A stretch of DNA of 64,000 bases from Pseudomonas alcaligenes (GTDB lineage: Bacteria; Pseudomonadota; Gammaproteobacteria; Pseudomonadales; Pseudomonadaceae), in assembly GCF_014490745.1 (NCBI RefSeq), contig NZ_LZEU01000001.1:2507501-2571500 (forward strand). The letters are read 5' to 3'. Positions 31,634 through 38,171 of this stretch are shown one piece after another. The notes below the pieces were generated by a model that saw only the letters and a program-made list of their open reading frames with translations, searched no databases and had not been told where the DNA came from. Position numbers and translations under genes: made by a program. Each line of letters begins with the position of its first letter. Within the stretch, counting starts at the first letter, position 1.

Positions 31634-31661
31634 GTCAGTCACTTTTAATATCGGTGCTAAC

Positions 31662-31988
31662 ATGGAAGTTGCGTCAGTTAGTCACAATATCAAACTTACT
31701 TCCGGCGCATCTCGCGGCCGGTTGGCACCCAATTCGCACCTTCTGCTTGGCTCCCGCCCACACACCGCGCCAAGGTCTTCTACCTGCAACGCCGTATCGG
31801 GCCGTACAGCTCGCATGAGTGAGTGCCCAGCAAAAACGAATCAGTTGCTTGCAAGGCCCTGGCGGGTTGGCCACAGTGCGGTATTCATCGCCTGCGCCCG
31901 GCTCGATGCCCGCTGCCTAACAACTGGTTCAAGCCGCTCGCTTCGCTCGCTCGGGACCGCGTTCCGCGGCCCCTTAACCAAACGTTAG
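31662..31988 (+). CDS. cassette 3: weak hypothetical frame
   Basis: A frame of up to 108 codons starts at ATG 31662 and ends at the TAG of attC 3, the last 20 or so residues being translated attC. No ribosome site, no motif and compositional features unlike a real protein. The same cassette also contains a minus-strand frame at 31674-31874. Either may be spurious. Confidence 0.25.
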   Translation: MEVASVSHNIKLTSGASRGRLAPNSHLLLGSRPHTAPRSSTCNAVSGRTARMSECPAKTNQLLARPWRVGHSAVFIACARLDARCLTTGSSRSLRSLGTAFRGPLTKR

Positions 31989-31990
31989 AG
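31915..31990 (+). repeat. attC site 3
   Basis: 76 bp from GCCTAACAACTGG to AAACGTTAGAG. The core reads GTTAGAG instead of GTTAGGC, so the next cassette joined with a different base at the boundary. The central loop carries CCGCGTTCCGCGGCC where attC 1 and 2 have CCGGC(G/T)AAGCCGG. Confidence 0.9.
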
Positions 31991-31998
31991 CCAACATA

Positions 31999-32751
31999 AT
32001 GAACTTCTCAAATCCATGGCTAGTTTTTGGCGCAATCACTCTCGTATTTCTCGGATTTCTAGCCTCTCTTTTAGGGTTTATCTGGCCCATAGAGGAGCTC
32101 TCCGTTTCAAAGTCTGGTGTATTTGGGGATAGCTTCGGTGTTCTAACATCTCTATTCAACGGCCTTGCACTGGGCGGGCTAATCCTGACCATTGCGCAGC
32201 AGAAAAATGAATTCAAACAGCAGCACTTTGAAAATATATTGTTTGAAATGATTAGATTACACGTCGACTTAACAGCCTCAATTGACCTAAAGAAAAAGAA
32301 TGACGATGGAACCGAATTCTTAACCGAGGGGCGCGATTGCTTTAAATTCTTTTACGAAAAACTCACCGGCACACTTCATTATCAAGATACGAATCATAAA
32401 GACAAAGAAGAAGCCAAGAAATTCGAAGATGCATATGATTATTTCTGGAGTAAATGGCACAAAGAACTCGGCCATTATTTCAGATCCTTATATACAATTT
32501 TCAAATACATCAGCGACTCTGACATTAAAGACAAAAAGCAGTATGCAAACATCGTAAGAGCACAGCTCTCAGACTACGAACTTCTAGTTCTCTTCTATAA
32601 TTGCCTTGCAAGGTACGGGGTAGAAAAATTCAAGCCTTTGGTCACAGAATATGAGCTCTTCGACAATCTTCCAGTTGACAAGCTATATAAGCAAGAAGAC
32701 AAATCAAAATATGACCCCAAGGCGTTCGGCTCTAACAAGTCGCTCAACTAA
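31999..32751 (+). CDS. cassette 4: putative phage abortive infection protein (putAbiC-like)
   Basis: 250 residues, AT-rich. Two N-terminal membrane segments (LVFGAITLVFLGFLASLLGF and SLFNGLALGGLILTI) are followed by AQQKNEFKQQHFENILFEMI, the hallmark start of the putAbiC family. YFRSLYTIFKYI, YANIVRAQLSDYELLVLFYN and KFKPLVTEYELFDNLP also match the family as I remember it. The last codons run into attC 4. Members have been linked to abortive infection in lactococcal AbiC-like systems, so this cassette probably contributes to phage defence. Confidence 0.8.
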   Translation: MNFSNPWLVFGAITLVFLGFLASLLGFIWPIEELSVSKSGVFGDSFGVLTSLFNGLALGGLILTIAQQKNEFKQQHFENILFEMIRLHVDLTASIDLKKKNDDGTEFLTEGRDCFKFFYEKLTGTLHYQDTNHKDKEEAKKFEDAYDYFWSKWHKELGHYFRSLYTIFKYISDSDIKDKKQYANIVRAQLSDYELLVLFYNCLARYGVEKFKPLVTEYELFDNLPVDKLYKQEDKSKYDPKAFGSNKSLN

Positions 32752-32818
32752 CGCTCACTTCGTTCGCTGGACGCCCAAAAGCTGCGCTTTTGGCCGCCCG
32801 TTAGCTTAATCGTTAGGC
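32730..32818 (+). repeat. attC site 4 (second attC type)
   Basis: About 89 bp, CTCTAACAAGTCGC to AATCGTTAGGC, with the arms CTCACTTCGTTCGCTGGACG and CCAAAAGCTGCGCTTTTGG. It differs clearly from attC 1-3 and resembles the split attC 5. Confidence 0.88.
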
Positions 32819-32833
32819 ACTAGCGAGACATCT

Positions 32834-33115
32834 ATGGGTACCTATATTCAACTTGACTGTCTTGACTGCGAACAGTCTCTTTCATTCGGAAAGCCAATCC
32901 AGCATGTCGATATGCTTACGCTTAGACTTTTCTCGGAGAAAGAGAGGAAGTGGCATGGCGGTGAGACTTGCTGGCAAGCCGTCCAAGTTTTTCTTTTTGA
33001 GCACATCGGTCACAGGTTGATCTTCCGTAGAGATGACACGCCGGGGGCAAGCGCCTACGGAGAGCAAGTTGAGTTCGATGCATTGATGAGCAAGTGGCCG
33101 GGTAGCACCCGATGA
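32834..33115 (+). CDS. cassette 5: hypothetical protein
   Basis: 93 residues. N-terminal CxxC (LDCLDCEQSLSFGKP) could bind a metal, then a helical WHGGETCWQAVQVFLFEHIGH segment and an acidic C-terminal part (SAYGEQVEFDALMSKW). Looks like a complete small cytoplasmic protein. Function unknown. Followed by the left half of attC 5. Confidence 0.65.
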   Translation: MGTYIQLDCLDCEQSLSFGKPIQHVDMLTLRLFSEKERKWHGGETCWQAVQVFLFEHIGHRLIFRRDDTPGASAYGEQVEFDALMSKWPGSTR

Positions 33116-33139
33116 GGAACCTGGCACTATCAGCTACAC

Positions 33140-33155
33140 GCCTAACAATGCGTAT
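33140..33155 (+). repeat. left part of attC 5, cut by the insertion sequence
   Basis: GCCTAACAATGCG and a few further bases, the start of an attC, directly precede the IS end at 33156. The rest of this attC lies at 34503-34585. Confidence 0.8.
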
Positions 33156-34502
33156 ATGGACTCTCCCCACAAGTAGTGGGCAAAGCGTTTGATCTGCCCT
33201 GCCGTCGGTGCGGTTGCATGCGTATATCCGGCCTTTCATGGGCTCTACGCCCTAGCCATTCTGTAGTTCGCGCAGCGGGGGCCAAGCGCTCAAGCGATCA
33301 CGAGGATCAGCATTGTTATCGGCCTTGCTCCGCTGCTGGACTCGCCCATTCCGACAGTGCGACTTCCCACCACAACCACTATTGATCACCCGCTCGCCGT
33401 CAGGCGGGCGGCATGCTTTGCCAGTTGCCGCTGAAGCGCCTTTGGTGACACCACACGGCCCAGCAAATCCTTACCAGCTTGTTGGCCAACGCTACCGCCG
33501 CTTTGTTCGGCCCAATGCGTGCCGCCGTGTGTGTTGCCCAGCGCTGCAACGCGGTCATACGCTCGGGCGTTCGGGCCTGGCAGCGCTGGGCGGCCAACAG
33601 GGCGGCACGGGAGCCGTGGATCAGCAGCGTTCGCACATAGACATTGCCCTGCCGGCTGATATGCCCCAGATGGCGGCGCTCGCCGCTGCTGTGTTCTCTC
33701 GGGGTCATACCCAGCCAGGCACTGAGCTGGCGGCCATTGGCAAAGCGCTCCGGATTGCCCACGGCGGTTTTCAGGGCACTGGCCGTCAATAAGCCGATGC
33801 CGCTGACTTCGTCGAGCTTACGCACGACTTCATCCTCGGCATGCCAGCGCGCCAGTTGCGCTTCGCACTCCTGCATCGATTGCTCGTACAGGTTGATCTC
33901 GCCCAGCATCACCTGCAGCGCGCCGCGCAAGGCGCTAACCTCCGGGCGCTCCAGCAACTCACAGGCGGCCCGCAAAAATGCCGCTGTGCTGGCCGGCACT
34001 TCGATGCCCATCTCGCGAAAGATCCCGCGCAGCAGGTTGATTCGTTGCACCCGACTGCGCTTCCAGGTCTCACGCAGGTTGTGCAGCTGCTGCAGTTGCT
34101 GCTGCTCCAGGCTCTTCACCGGCACCGGGTGAATACCGCGGCAGCGTGCCGCTTCCAAAATAGCGTCACAGTCGTTGCGGTCGGTCTTGTTGCGGCGCCT
34201 ATAGGGCCGCACGTAGCGGGGATGCAACAGCAGTACCTTATGCCCACGCACCTGCATGACCCGACCCCAGTAGTGGGCCGTACCGCAGGCCTCCATCACC
34301 CACTCGACAGCCTCCGCCTGCTCCTGTACATATCGGCCAAATGCCTCTCGATTCAGACGCTTGCGCTGAGCCACCTCGCCGGCACGGACACTCTCGGCAA
34401 CCTGGTAAACGGACTTGGCCAAATCAACTGCGATGCGCTTCATCGACTCTCTCCCAAGAACACGCCACTCGGTACTTCGAGTGTGGCGCGGGGGGAGTCC
34501 AT
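33156..34502 (-). mobile_element. IS110-family (IS1111-attC type) insertion sequence
   Basis: Ends ATGGACTCTCCCC (33156-33168) and, inverted, ATGGACTCCCCCC (34490-34502) differ by one base and bound a DEDD transposase gene. The element splits an attC site, with attC halves on both sides. IS1111-type elements with imperfect inverted repeats that target integron attC sites are known as the IS1111-attC group. About 230 bp between the left end and the transposase stop have no gene. Exact ends are uncertain by a few bases, and no target duplication is seen, as usual for this family. Confidence 0.82.
33400..34443 (-). CDS. IS110/IS1111-family DEDD transposase
   Basis: 347 residues. N-terminal RuvC-like DEDD catalytic domain: Asp7 in IAVDLAKSVYQ, Glu in WVMEACGTAHYW, and the Asp pair in RNKTDRNDCDAI. 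The C-terminal transposase_20 domain includes LDEVSGIGLLTASALKTAVG and LGMTPREHSSGERRHLGHIS. Intact, so the IS may be active. The start is 60 bp from the right end of the element. Confidence 0.93.
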   Translation of the reverse strand: MKRIAVDLAKSVYQVAESVRAGEVAQRKRLNREAFGRYVQEQAEAVEWVMEACGTAHYWGRVMQVRGHKVLLLHPRYVRPYRRRNKTDRNDCDAILEAARCRGIHPVPVKSLEQQQLQQLHNLRETWKRSRVQRINLLRGIFREMGIEVPASTAAFLRAACELLERPEVSALRGALQVMLGEINLYEQSMQECEAQLARWHAEDEVVRKLDEVSGIGLLTASALKTAVGNPERFANGRQLSAWLGMTPREHSSGERRHLGHISRQGNVYVRTLLIHGSRAALLAAQRCQARTPERMTALQRWATHTAARIGPNKAAVALANKLVRICWAVWCHQRRFSGNWQSMPPA

Positions 34503-34585
34503 TACAGCACTCAACTGCCGCTCACTTCGTTCGCTGGACGTCCAAAAGCTTCGCTTTTGGCCGCCCCTTAGCTTAATCGTTAGCA
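34503..34585 (+). repeat. right part of attC 5
   Basis: After the IS end the attC resumes with CACTCAACTGCCGCTCACTT, the arms around CCAAAAGCTTCGCTTTTGG, and ends in AATCGTTAGCA. It is of the same type as attC 4. Confidence 0.82.
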
Positions 34586-34680
34586 CCTGCTTCTGACCGG
34601 CAGCAGTTACTTCTATCACCGACTAGGCTGTCCGCTGACCGACTGATCCGCCGTCGGCACCAACCAGAGGGGGACAGAGC

Positions 34681-35475
34681 ATGCATATCAATCTTGAAGG
34701 CAAGACCGCGCTGGTCACTGCATCCACCGGTGGCATCGGTTTTGCGATTGCCAAAGGCCTCGCACAGGCTGGCGCCAGCGTAATCGTCAATGGTCGTAGC
34801 GATAGTTCCGTGCAGAAAGCGCTGTCGCGTATACGCGAATCGGTACCTCAAGCAAAGCTGACGGGCATCGCGGCGGATCTGGGCAACGCAGAGGGGGCCA
34901 ACCATCTTTTAGCGGCGACGCCAGCGGTGGACATTCTGGTCAACAACGCCGGCATTTATGGGCTGGTTGATTTCTTTGAAGCCAGTGACGAGTGCTGGAG
35001 CGAGTACTGGCAAACCAATGTGATGTCGGGTGTCAGGCTGAGTCGAGCGTTAGTCCCGGGCATGGTTGAGCGAGGCTGGGGGCGGGTAGTGTTTATTTCG
35101 TCCGAATCGGGTCGCAACATACCGGCTGACATGATCCATTACGGCGTCTCAAAGACGGCGCAACTATCGCTGTCTCGTGGCCTGGCCAAGCGTGTGGCGG
35201 GCAGTGGCGTCACCGTCAATAGCGTGTTGCCCGGCCCCACGTTATCGGACGGCCTGGCAGGCTGGCTTGAGGAGGAACGGGTGCGCTCTGGCAAAACCCT
35301 GGAGGCCGTGGCCGCCGAATTTGTCATGGCCCATCGCCCCACTTCCCTGATACAGCGCGCCGCAAGCGTAGATGAAGTGGCCAATATGGTCGTCTACATC
35401 TGCTCAACCCAGGCGTCCGCCACTACCGGTGCTGCGCTAAGGGTCGATGGTGGCGTAGTAGACGATATTGTCTGA
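34681..35475 (+). CDS. short-chain dehydrogenase/reductase
   Basis: 264 residues, classical SDR. Cofactor loop ALVTASTGGIGFAIAKG, structural motif ILVNNAGIYG, catalytic Ser in FISSESG and YGVSK (Tyr and Lys). The NGRS after the second beta strand suggests NADP(H) preference. Preceded by GAGGGGGACAG. It lies directly after the last attC, but no attC follows it, so whether it entered with the array is unclear. Substrate unknown. Confidence 0.88.
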   Translation: MHINLEGKTALVTASTGGIGFAIAKGLAQAGASVIVNGRSDSSVQKALSRIRESVPQAKLTGIAADLGNAEGANHLLAATPAVDILVNNAGIYGLVDFFEASDECWSEYWQTNVMSGVRLSRALVPGMVERGWGRVVFISSESGRNIPADMIHYGVSKTAQLSLSRGLAKRVAGSGVTVNSVLPGPTLSDGLAGWLEEERVRSGKTLEAVAAEFVMAHRPTSLIQRAASVDEVANMVVYICSTQASATTGAALRVDGGVVDDIV

Positions 35476-35586
35476 TGGCTTGCTCTCGGCCTCACTGGAT
35501 CGGCAAAGGCGATCAAACGAGGCCGTTCGCCATTGGTCGACTGCTGCCCAATGCGCGGAGATTGCAAACAATCCTGCTTGAGCTGT

Positions 35587-36354
35587 TCACGCCTGCCCAG
35601 CGTTGCTCTTTCGCAGCAAATAACTATCCATAATCCAGCCATTCCGCTCCCGCGCCTGCGCGCGGGTCGCAGCAATCCGCTCCCCCACCTCATCCAGCGC
35701 CCCGGCAATCAGAATCTCGTCCGCCGTCCCCACATACGCTCCCCAATAGATATGCAGGCCCTGGCCAACAAAGCGTAGGTAGGTGTCCTTGGCATCGAGC
35801 ATCACCGCCACGCTGTCCACGCCCTGTGGCCAGCCTTCGGCCAGCAGGCGGCCAGTGGTGATTTCCACGGCGCGGCCGATCTGGTTCAGTGGTACGCGGT
35901 GGCGCGCAGTCAGGGCTTGCAGGCTGGTGATACCGGGAATCACGTCGTAGCTCAGGTCACTGCGTGCACTGGCGATGGACTCGATGATGCGGATGCTGCT
36001 GTCGTACAGCGAGGGGTCGCCCCAGACCATGAAGACGGCGACTTCGCCCTCCTCCATCTGCTCGTCGATCAGTTGCTCGAACACCGCCTGCTTGTCGCGG
36101 TTCAGCTCGTCGACGCTGGCGCGGTAGTCGGCGGCGTCACGTTCGCGCTCCGGTTGCTGGCCCTCGGCGAAGCGCGGGTTGTGGTCGCCCAAGAAGCGTT
36201 CGCAGATTTCCCGGCGCAGGGCGTTGAGCTTGTGCTTGGCCGGGCCCTTGTCCATCAGGAAGATCACGTCGGCGCGGCGCAGGGCCTTGATCGCCTGCTG
36301 GGTGATGTAGTCCGGGTCGCCGGCGCCGATGCCGACCAGCAGCAGTTCTTTCAT
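35587..36354 (-). CDS. cobF: precorrin-6A synthase (deacetylating)
   Basis: 255 residues from MKELLLVGIGAGDPDYIT, the tetrapyrrole methylase N-terminus. FMVWGDPSLYDSSIRIIES and VIPGITSLQALTARH are the other family blocks. CobF methylates C-1 and removes the C-20 acetyl group, a step found only in the aerobic route. Overlaps the chlD VWA reading frame by 4 nt (ATGA). Last gene of the cobW-cobN-chlD-cobF set. Confidence 0.93.
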   Translation of the reverse strand: MKELLLVGIGAGDPDYITQQAIKALRRADVIFLMDKGPAKHKLNALRREICERFLGDHNPRFAEGQQPERERDAADYRASVDELNRDKQAVFEQLIDEQMEEGEVAVFMVWGDPSLYDSSIRIIESIASARSDLSYDVIPGITSLQALTARHRVPLNQIGRAVEITTGRLLAEGWPQGVDSVAVMLDAKDTYLRFVGQGLHIYWGAYVGTADEILIAGALDEVGERIAATRAQARERNGWIMDSYLLRKSNAGQA

Positions 36355-37049
36355 GGTCTGTTCCAGGTATGGGAGCGGGCACTGGGCGCCAGCTCGTCGA
36401 TATGTCGGTAGTCGGCGCCCAGCTCGCTGGCCAGCTGGCGAGCGCGCCCCAGGCGCACCGGGGTGCGCTCGATATCCACCAGCAGCGCCGGGCAATCGGC
36501 CGGCGCCAGGGCTGGCCAGTCGCGCAGGCGGCCATCGGTGAGTATCAGCAGGCGTTGCTGTTCCGCCGGTTTCAGGCGCTGGCGCCGCGCCAACCAGGTG
36601 GCGGCCTGCTGCAGGGCATCGAGCAGCGGAGTACCACCGCCGGCACCGAGATCAGCCAGCCACTGGCGCAACTCGGCAGAAGCCTTCTGCCCCTGCCACA
36701 ACCACTGGCCATGGCTGCCGCTGGCATGCAGCAGCGCCAGGCGCGCGCGCTGACGGTAGGCCTGGTCGAATACTTCGGCGAGCAGGCCCTTGGCCTGGCT
36801 CAGGGCGCCGCCGCGACGAGTCGAGGCCGAGGCGTCGACCAGCACCAGCCACAGCTCATCCGGACGCGCGCTACGCGGGCGCCGGGCCAGCTCCTGGCGA
36901 CTGCGCGGGCGACCCTTGAGCAGGGTCGTCGGCCAGTCGATGGCGCCCAGCAGGCCGCTGCGGCTGGCGCCACTGCGCCCGCCACTCAGGCTGCCCGGTC
37001 TAGGTTTGGCATCCGCGCCCAGGGGCTGGCGCGGGCGGATGCTCAGGGC
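36351..37049 (-). CDS. chlD: chlD 3' frame: VWA domain of the medium cobalt-chelatase subunit, reached by -1 frameshift
   Basis: The frame is open from within the chlI-like frame to a stop at 36351, but has no ATG start. Joining it at the slippery site 37049-37055 to the upstream 0 frame gives a 562-residue protein of normal ChlD/BchD length. After a Pro/Arg-rich linker the VWA domain has an intact MIDAS: DASAS, a GGGTPLLDAL Thr, and LTDGR. The only alternative start, GTG 36845, lies inside the first strand of the VWA fold, so independent translation would give a truncated domain. The product would be the AAA-VWA medium subunit that pairs with CobN and the short product. Confidence 0.85.
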   Translation of the reverse strand, partial: ALSIRPRQPLGADAKPRPGSLSGGRSGASRSGLLGAIDWPTTLLKGRPRSRQELARRPRSARPDELWLVLVDASASTRRGGALSQAKGLLAEVFDQAYRQRARLALLHASGSHGQWLWQGQKASAELRQWLADLGAGGGTPLLDALQQAATWLARRQRLKPAEQQRLLILTDGRLRDWPALAPADCPALLVDIERTPVRLGRARQLASELGADYRHIDELAPSARSHTWNRP

Positions 37050-37055
37050 TTTTTT
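37009..37055 (-). promoter_or_regulatory. programmed -1 ribosomal frameshift signal in chlD
   Basis: On the minus strand the heptamer A AAA AAG (37055-37049) lies in phase with the 0 frame, read GAA AAA AAG CCC TGA, so the 0 frame ends at TGA 37045-37043. After a 6-nt spacer comes GCATCC....GCGCC pairing with GGCGC-GGATGC (37042-37009): 11 base pairs with a 4-nt bulge. Slippery sequence, spacing and hairpin match the classic -1 frameshift design; A AAA AAG is also the dnaX slippery site. No Shine-Dalgarno-like stimulator is evident upstream. Confidence 0.82.
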
Positions 37056-38038
37056 TCCCAGCGCGGCGGCTCGCGCCGCTCACCCATGGCCTGCGGCTGG
37101 GCCGGCAACTCGCCCCACTGGCCTTCAACCGGGTTCTGCTCGCTGGCAGCGGACGGGCTTGGCGCTTGCTGCGGCGCTGGCGCGGGTGGCGCATGCCGGC
37201 GGCGATGGCGCAGAACGAAGTCGGCCACCGCATCGATATCGCCCTCCTCGATCCGCTCGGCGCCGCGCCAGGCGGCATGGGCCCGGGCGGCGCGCAGCCA
37301 AACCAGGTCGGCACGCAGGCCATCCACCCCGGCGGCGAAGCAGCGCTGGGCAATGGCTTCCAGCGCCGCATCGTCCAGAGGAATTGCGCTCAGGCTCTCA
37401 CGGGCGTTCAGGCAGCGACTGCGCAGCTGCTCCTGGGCAGCGTCCCAGGTCTGCAGAAAGGCCTGCGGATCGCTGTCGAACGCCAGGCGGCGGCGCATGA
37501 TCTCGGCCCGCTGCGCCGGTTGTGGCTGGCCATCCAGGGCCAGGTTGAGGCCGAAGCGATCCAGCAGCTGCGGGCGCAGCTCGCCCTCCTCGCCGTTCAT
37601 GGTGCCGATCAGCACGAAGCGTGCGCTGTGGCGGTGGGAAATGCCGTCACGCTCGATATGGTTGACCCCGCTGGCCGCCGCATCCAGCAGCAGGTCGACC
37701 AGGTGATCCGGCAGCAGGTTGACCTCGTCGACATACAGCACGCCGCCATCGGCCTTGCTCAGCAGGCCGGGAGAGAACTGCGCGCGTCCTTCGCCTAGCG
37801 CGGCATTCAGATCGAGGGTGCCGACGATGCGCTCCTCGCTGGCGCCCAGCGGCAGGGTGACGAAATGCCCGCTGGGCAGCAGCTCGGCCAGGCCACGGGC
37901 CAGGGTCGACTTGGCCATGCCGCGCGGACCTTCGATCAGCACCCCGCCGATAGCCGGATCGACCGCCACCAGGCACAGGGCCAGCTTGAGCGCATCGGCG
38001 CCGACAACAGCGGCAAGGGGGAAATGGCGGTCGGTCAT
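37043..38038 (-). CDS. chlD: chlD 0 frame: AAA+ ATPase (ChlI-like small cobalt-chelatase subunit)
   Basis: 331 residues. Walker A IEGPRGMAKSTLARGLAEL, Walker B LYVDEVNLLPDHLVDLLLDAA, sensor 1 in VLIGTMNGEEGELRPQL and arginine finger near LLDRFGLNL. Ends in a Pro/Ala-rich linker and stops 6 nt after the slippery heptamer. Without frameshifting it is the size of a ChlI/CobS-type small subunit; with it, the linker continues into the VWA domain. Together with CobN it would insert Co(II) into hydrogenobyrinate a,c-diamide. No cobS or cobT occurs in the window. Confidence 0.9.
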   Translation of the reverse strand: MTDRHFPLAAVVGADALKLALCLVAVDPAIGGVLIEGPRGMAKSTLARGLAELLPSGHFVTLPLGASEERIVGTLDLNAALGEGRAQFSPGLLSKADGGVLYVDEVNLLPDHLVDLLLDAAASGVNHIERDGISHRHSARFVLIGTMNGEEGELRPQLLDRFGLNLALDGQPQPAQRAEIMRRRLAFDSDPQAFLQTWDAAQEQLRSRCLNARESLSAIPLDDAALEAIAQRCFAAGVDGLRADLVWLRAARAHAAWRGAERIEEGDIDAVADFVLRHRRRHAPPAPAPQQAPSPSAASEQNPVEGQWGELPAQPQAMGERREPPRWEKKP

Positions 38039-38084
38039 GGCTGCGTTCCGTTTATCAGGTGCATGGCGCTACTCGACAGAATAC

Positions 38085-38154
38085 GTAGGAGCGAGCCCTG
38101 CTCGCGAACCCTGCGGTCGATGAGAAAAACTTCGCGAGCAGAGCTCGCTCCTAC
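38085..38154. repeat. inverted pair of GTAGGAGCGAGC-type REP elements
   Basis: GTAGGAGCGAGCCCTGCTCG with CGAA (38085-38108) faces the inverted TTCGCGAGCAGAGCTCGCTC with CTAC (38131-38154). This is a well-known Pseudomonas REP motif. It lies between cobN and chlD, where it may protect the cobN message or limit read-through. Confidence 0.85.
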
Positions 38155-38171
38155 AGGATTGGGCGTGACGC

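Larger units (their letters stand above)
30825..34585 (+). mobile_element. integrase-less integron cassette array (CALIN type)
   Basis: A first GTTAGGC core at 30825-30831 is followed by four intact attC sites and one split attC, all in the same orientation, each ending in GTTAG(GC). They bound five cassettes, mostly of clearly lower GC than the flanking cob and phn genes. No intI gene is visible in the window. The array lies between the flavin reductase gene and the short-chain dehydrogenase/cobF region. Confidence 0.85.

Noticed and set aside
31066..34585. CRISPR array suggested by regularly spaced, similar sequences
   Set aside because: The repeats are 76-89 bp, imperfectly palindromic, end in GTTAGGC and are separated by whole genes; they are integron attC sites. 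No cas genes present.
36351..36845. A separate VWA-domain gene starting at GTG 36845
   Set aside because: That start lies inside the first beta strand of the VWA fold, has no ribosome site, and leaves about 200 nt of in-frame coding sequence upstream unexplained. The -1 frameshift from the ATPase frame explains all of it.
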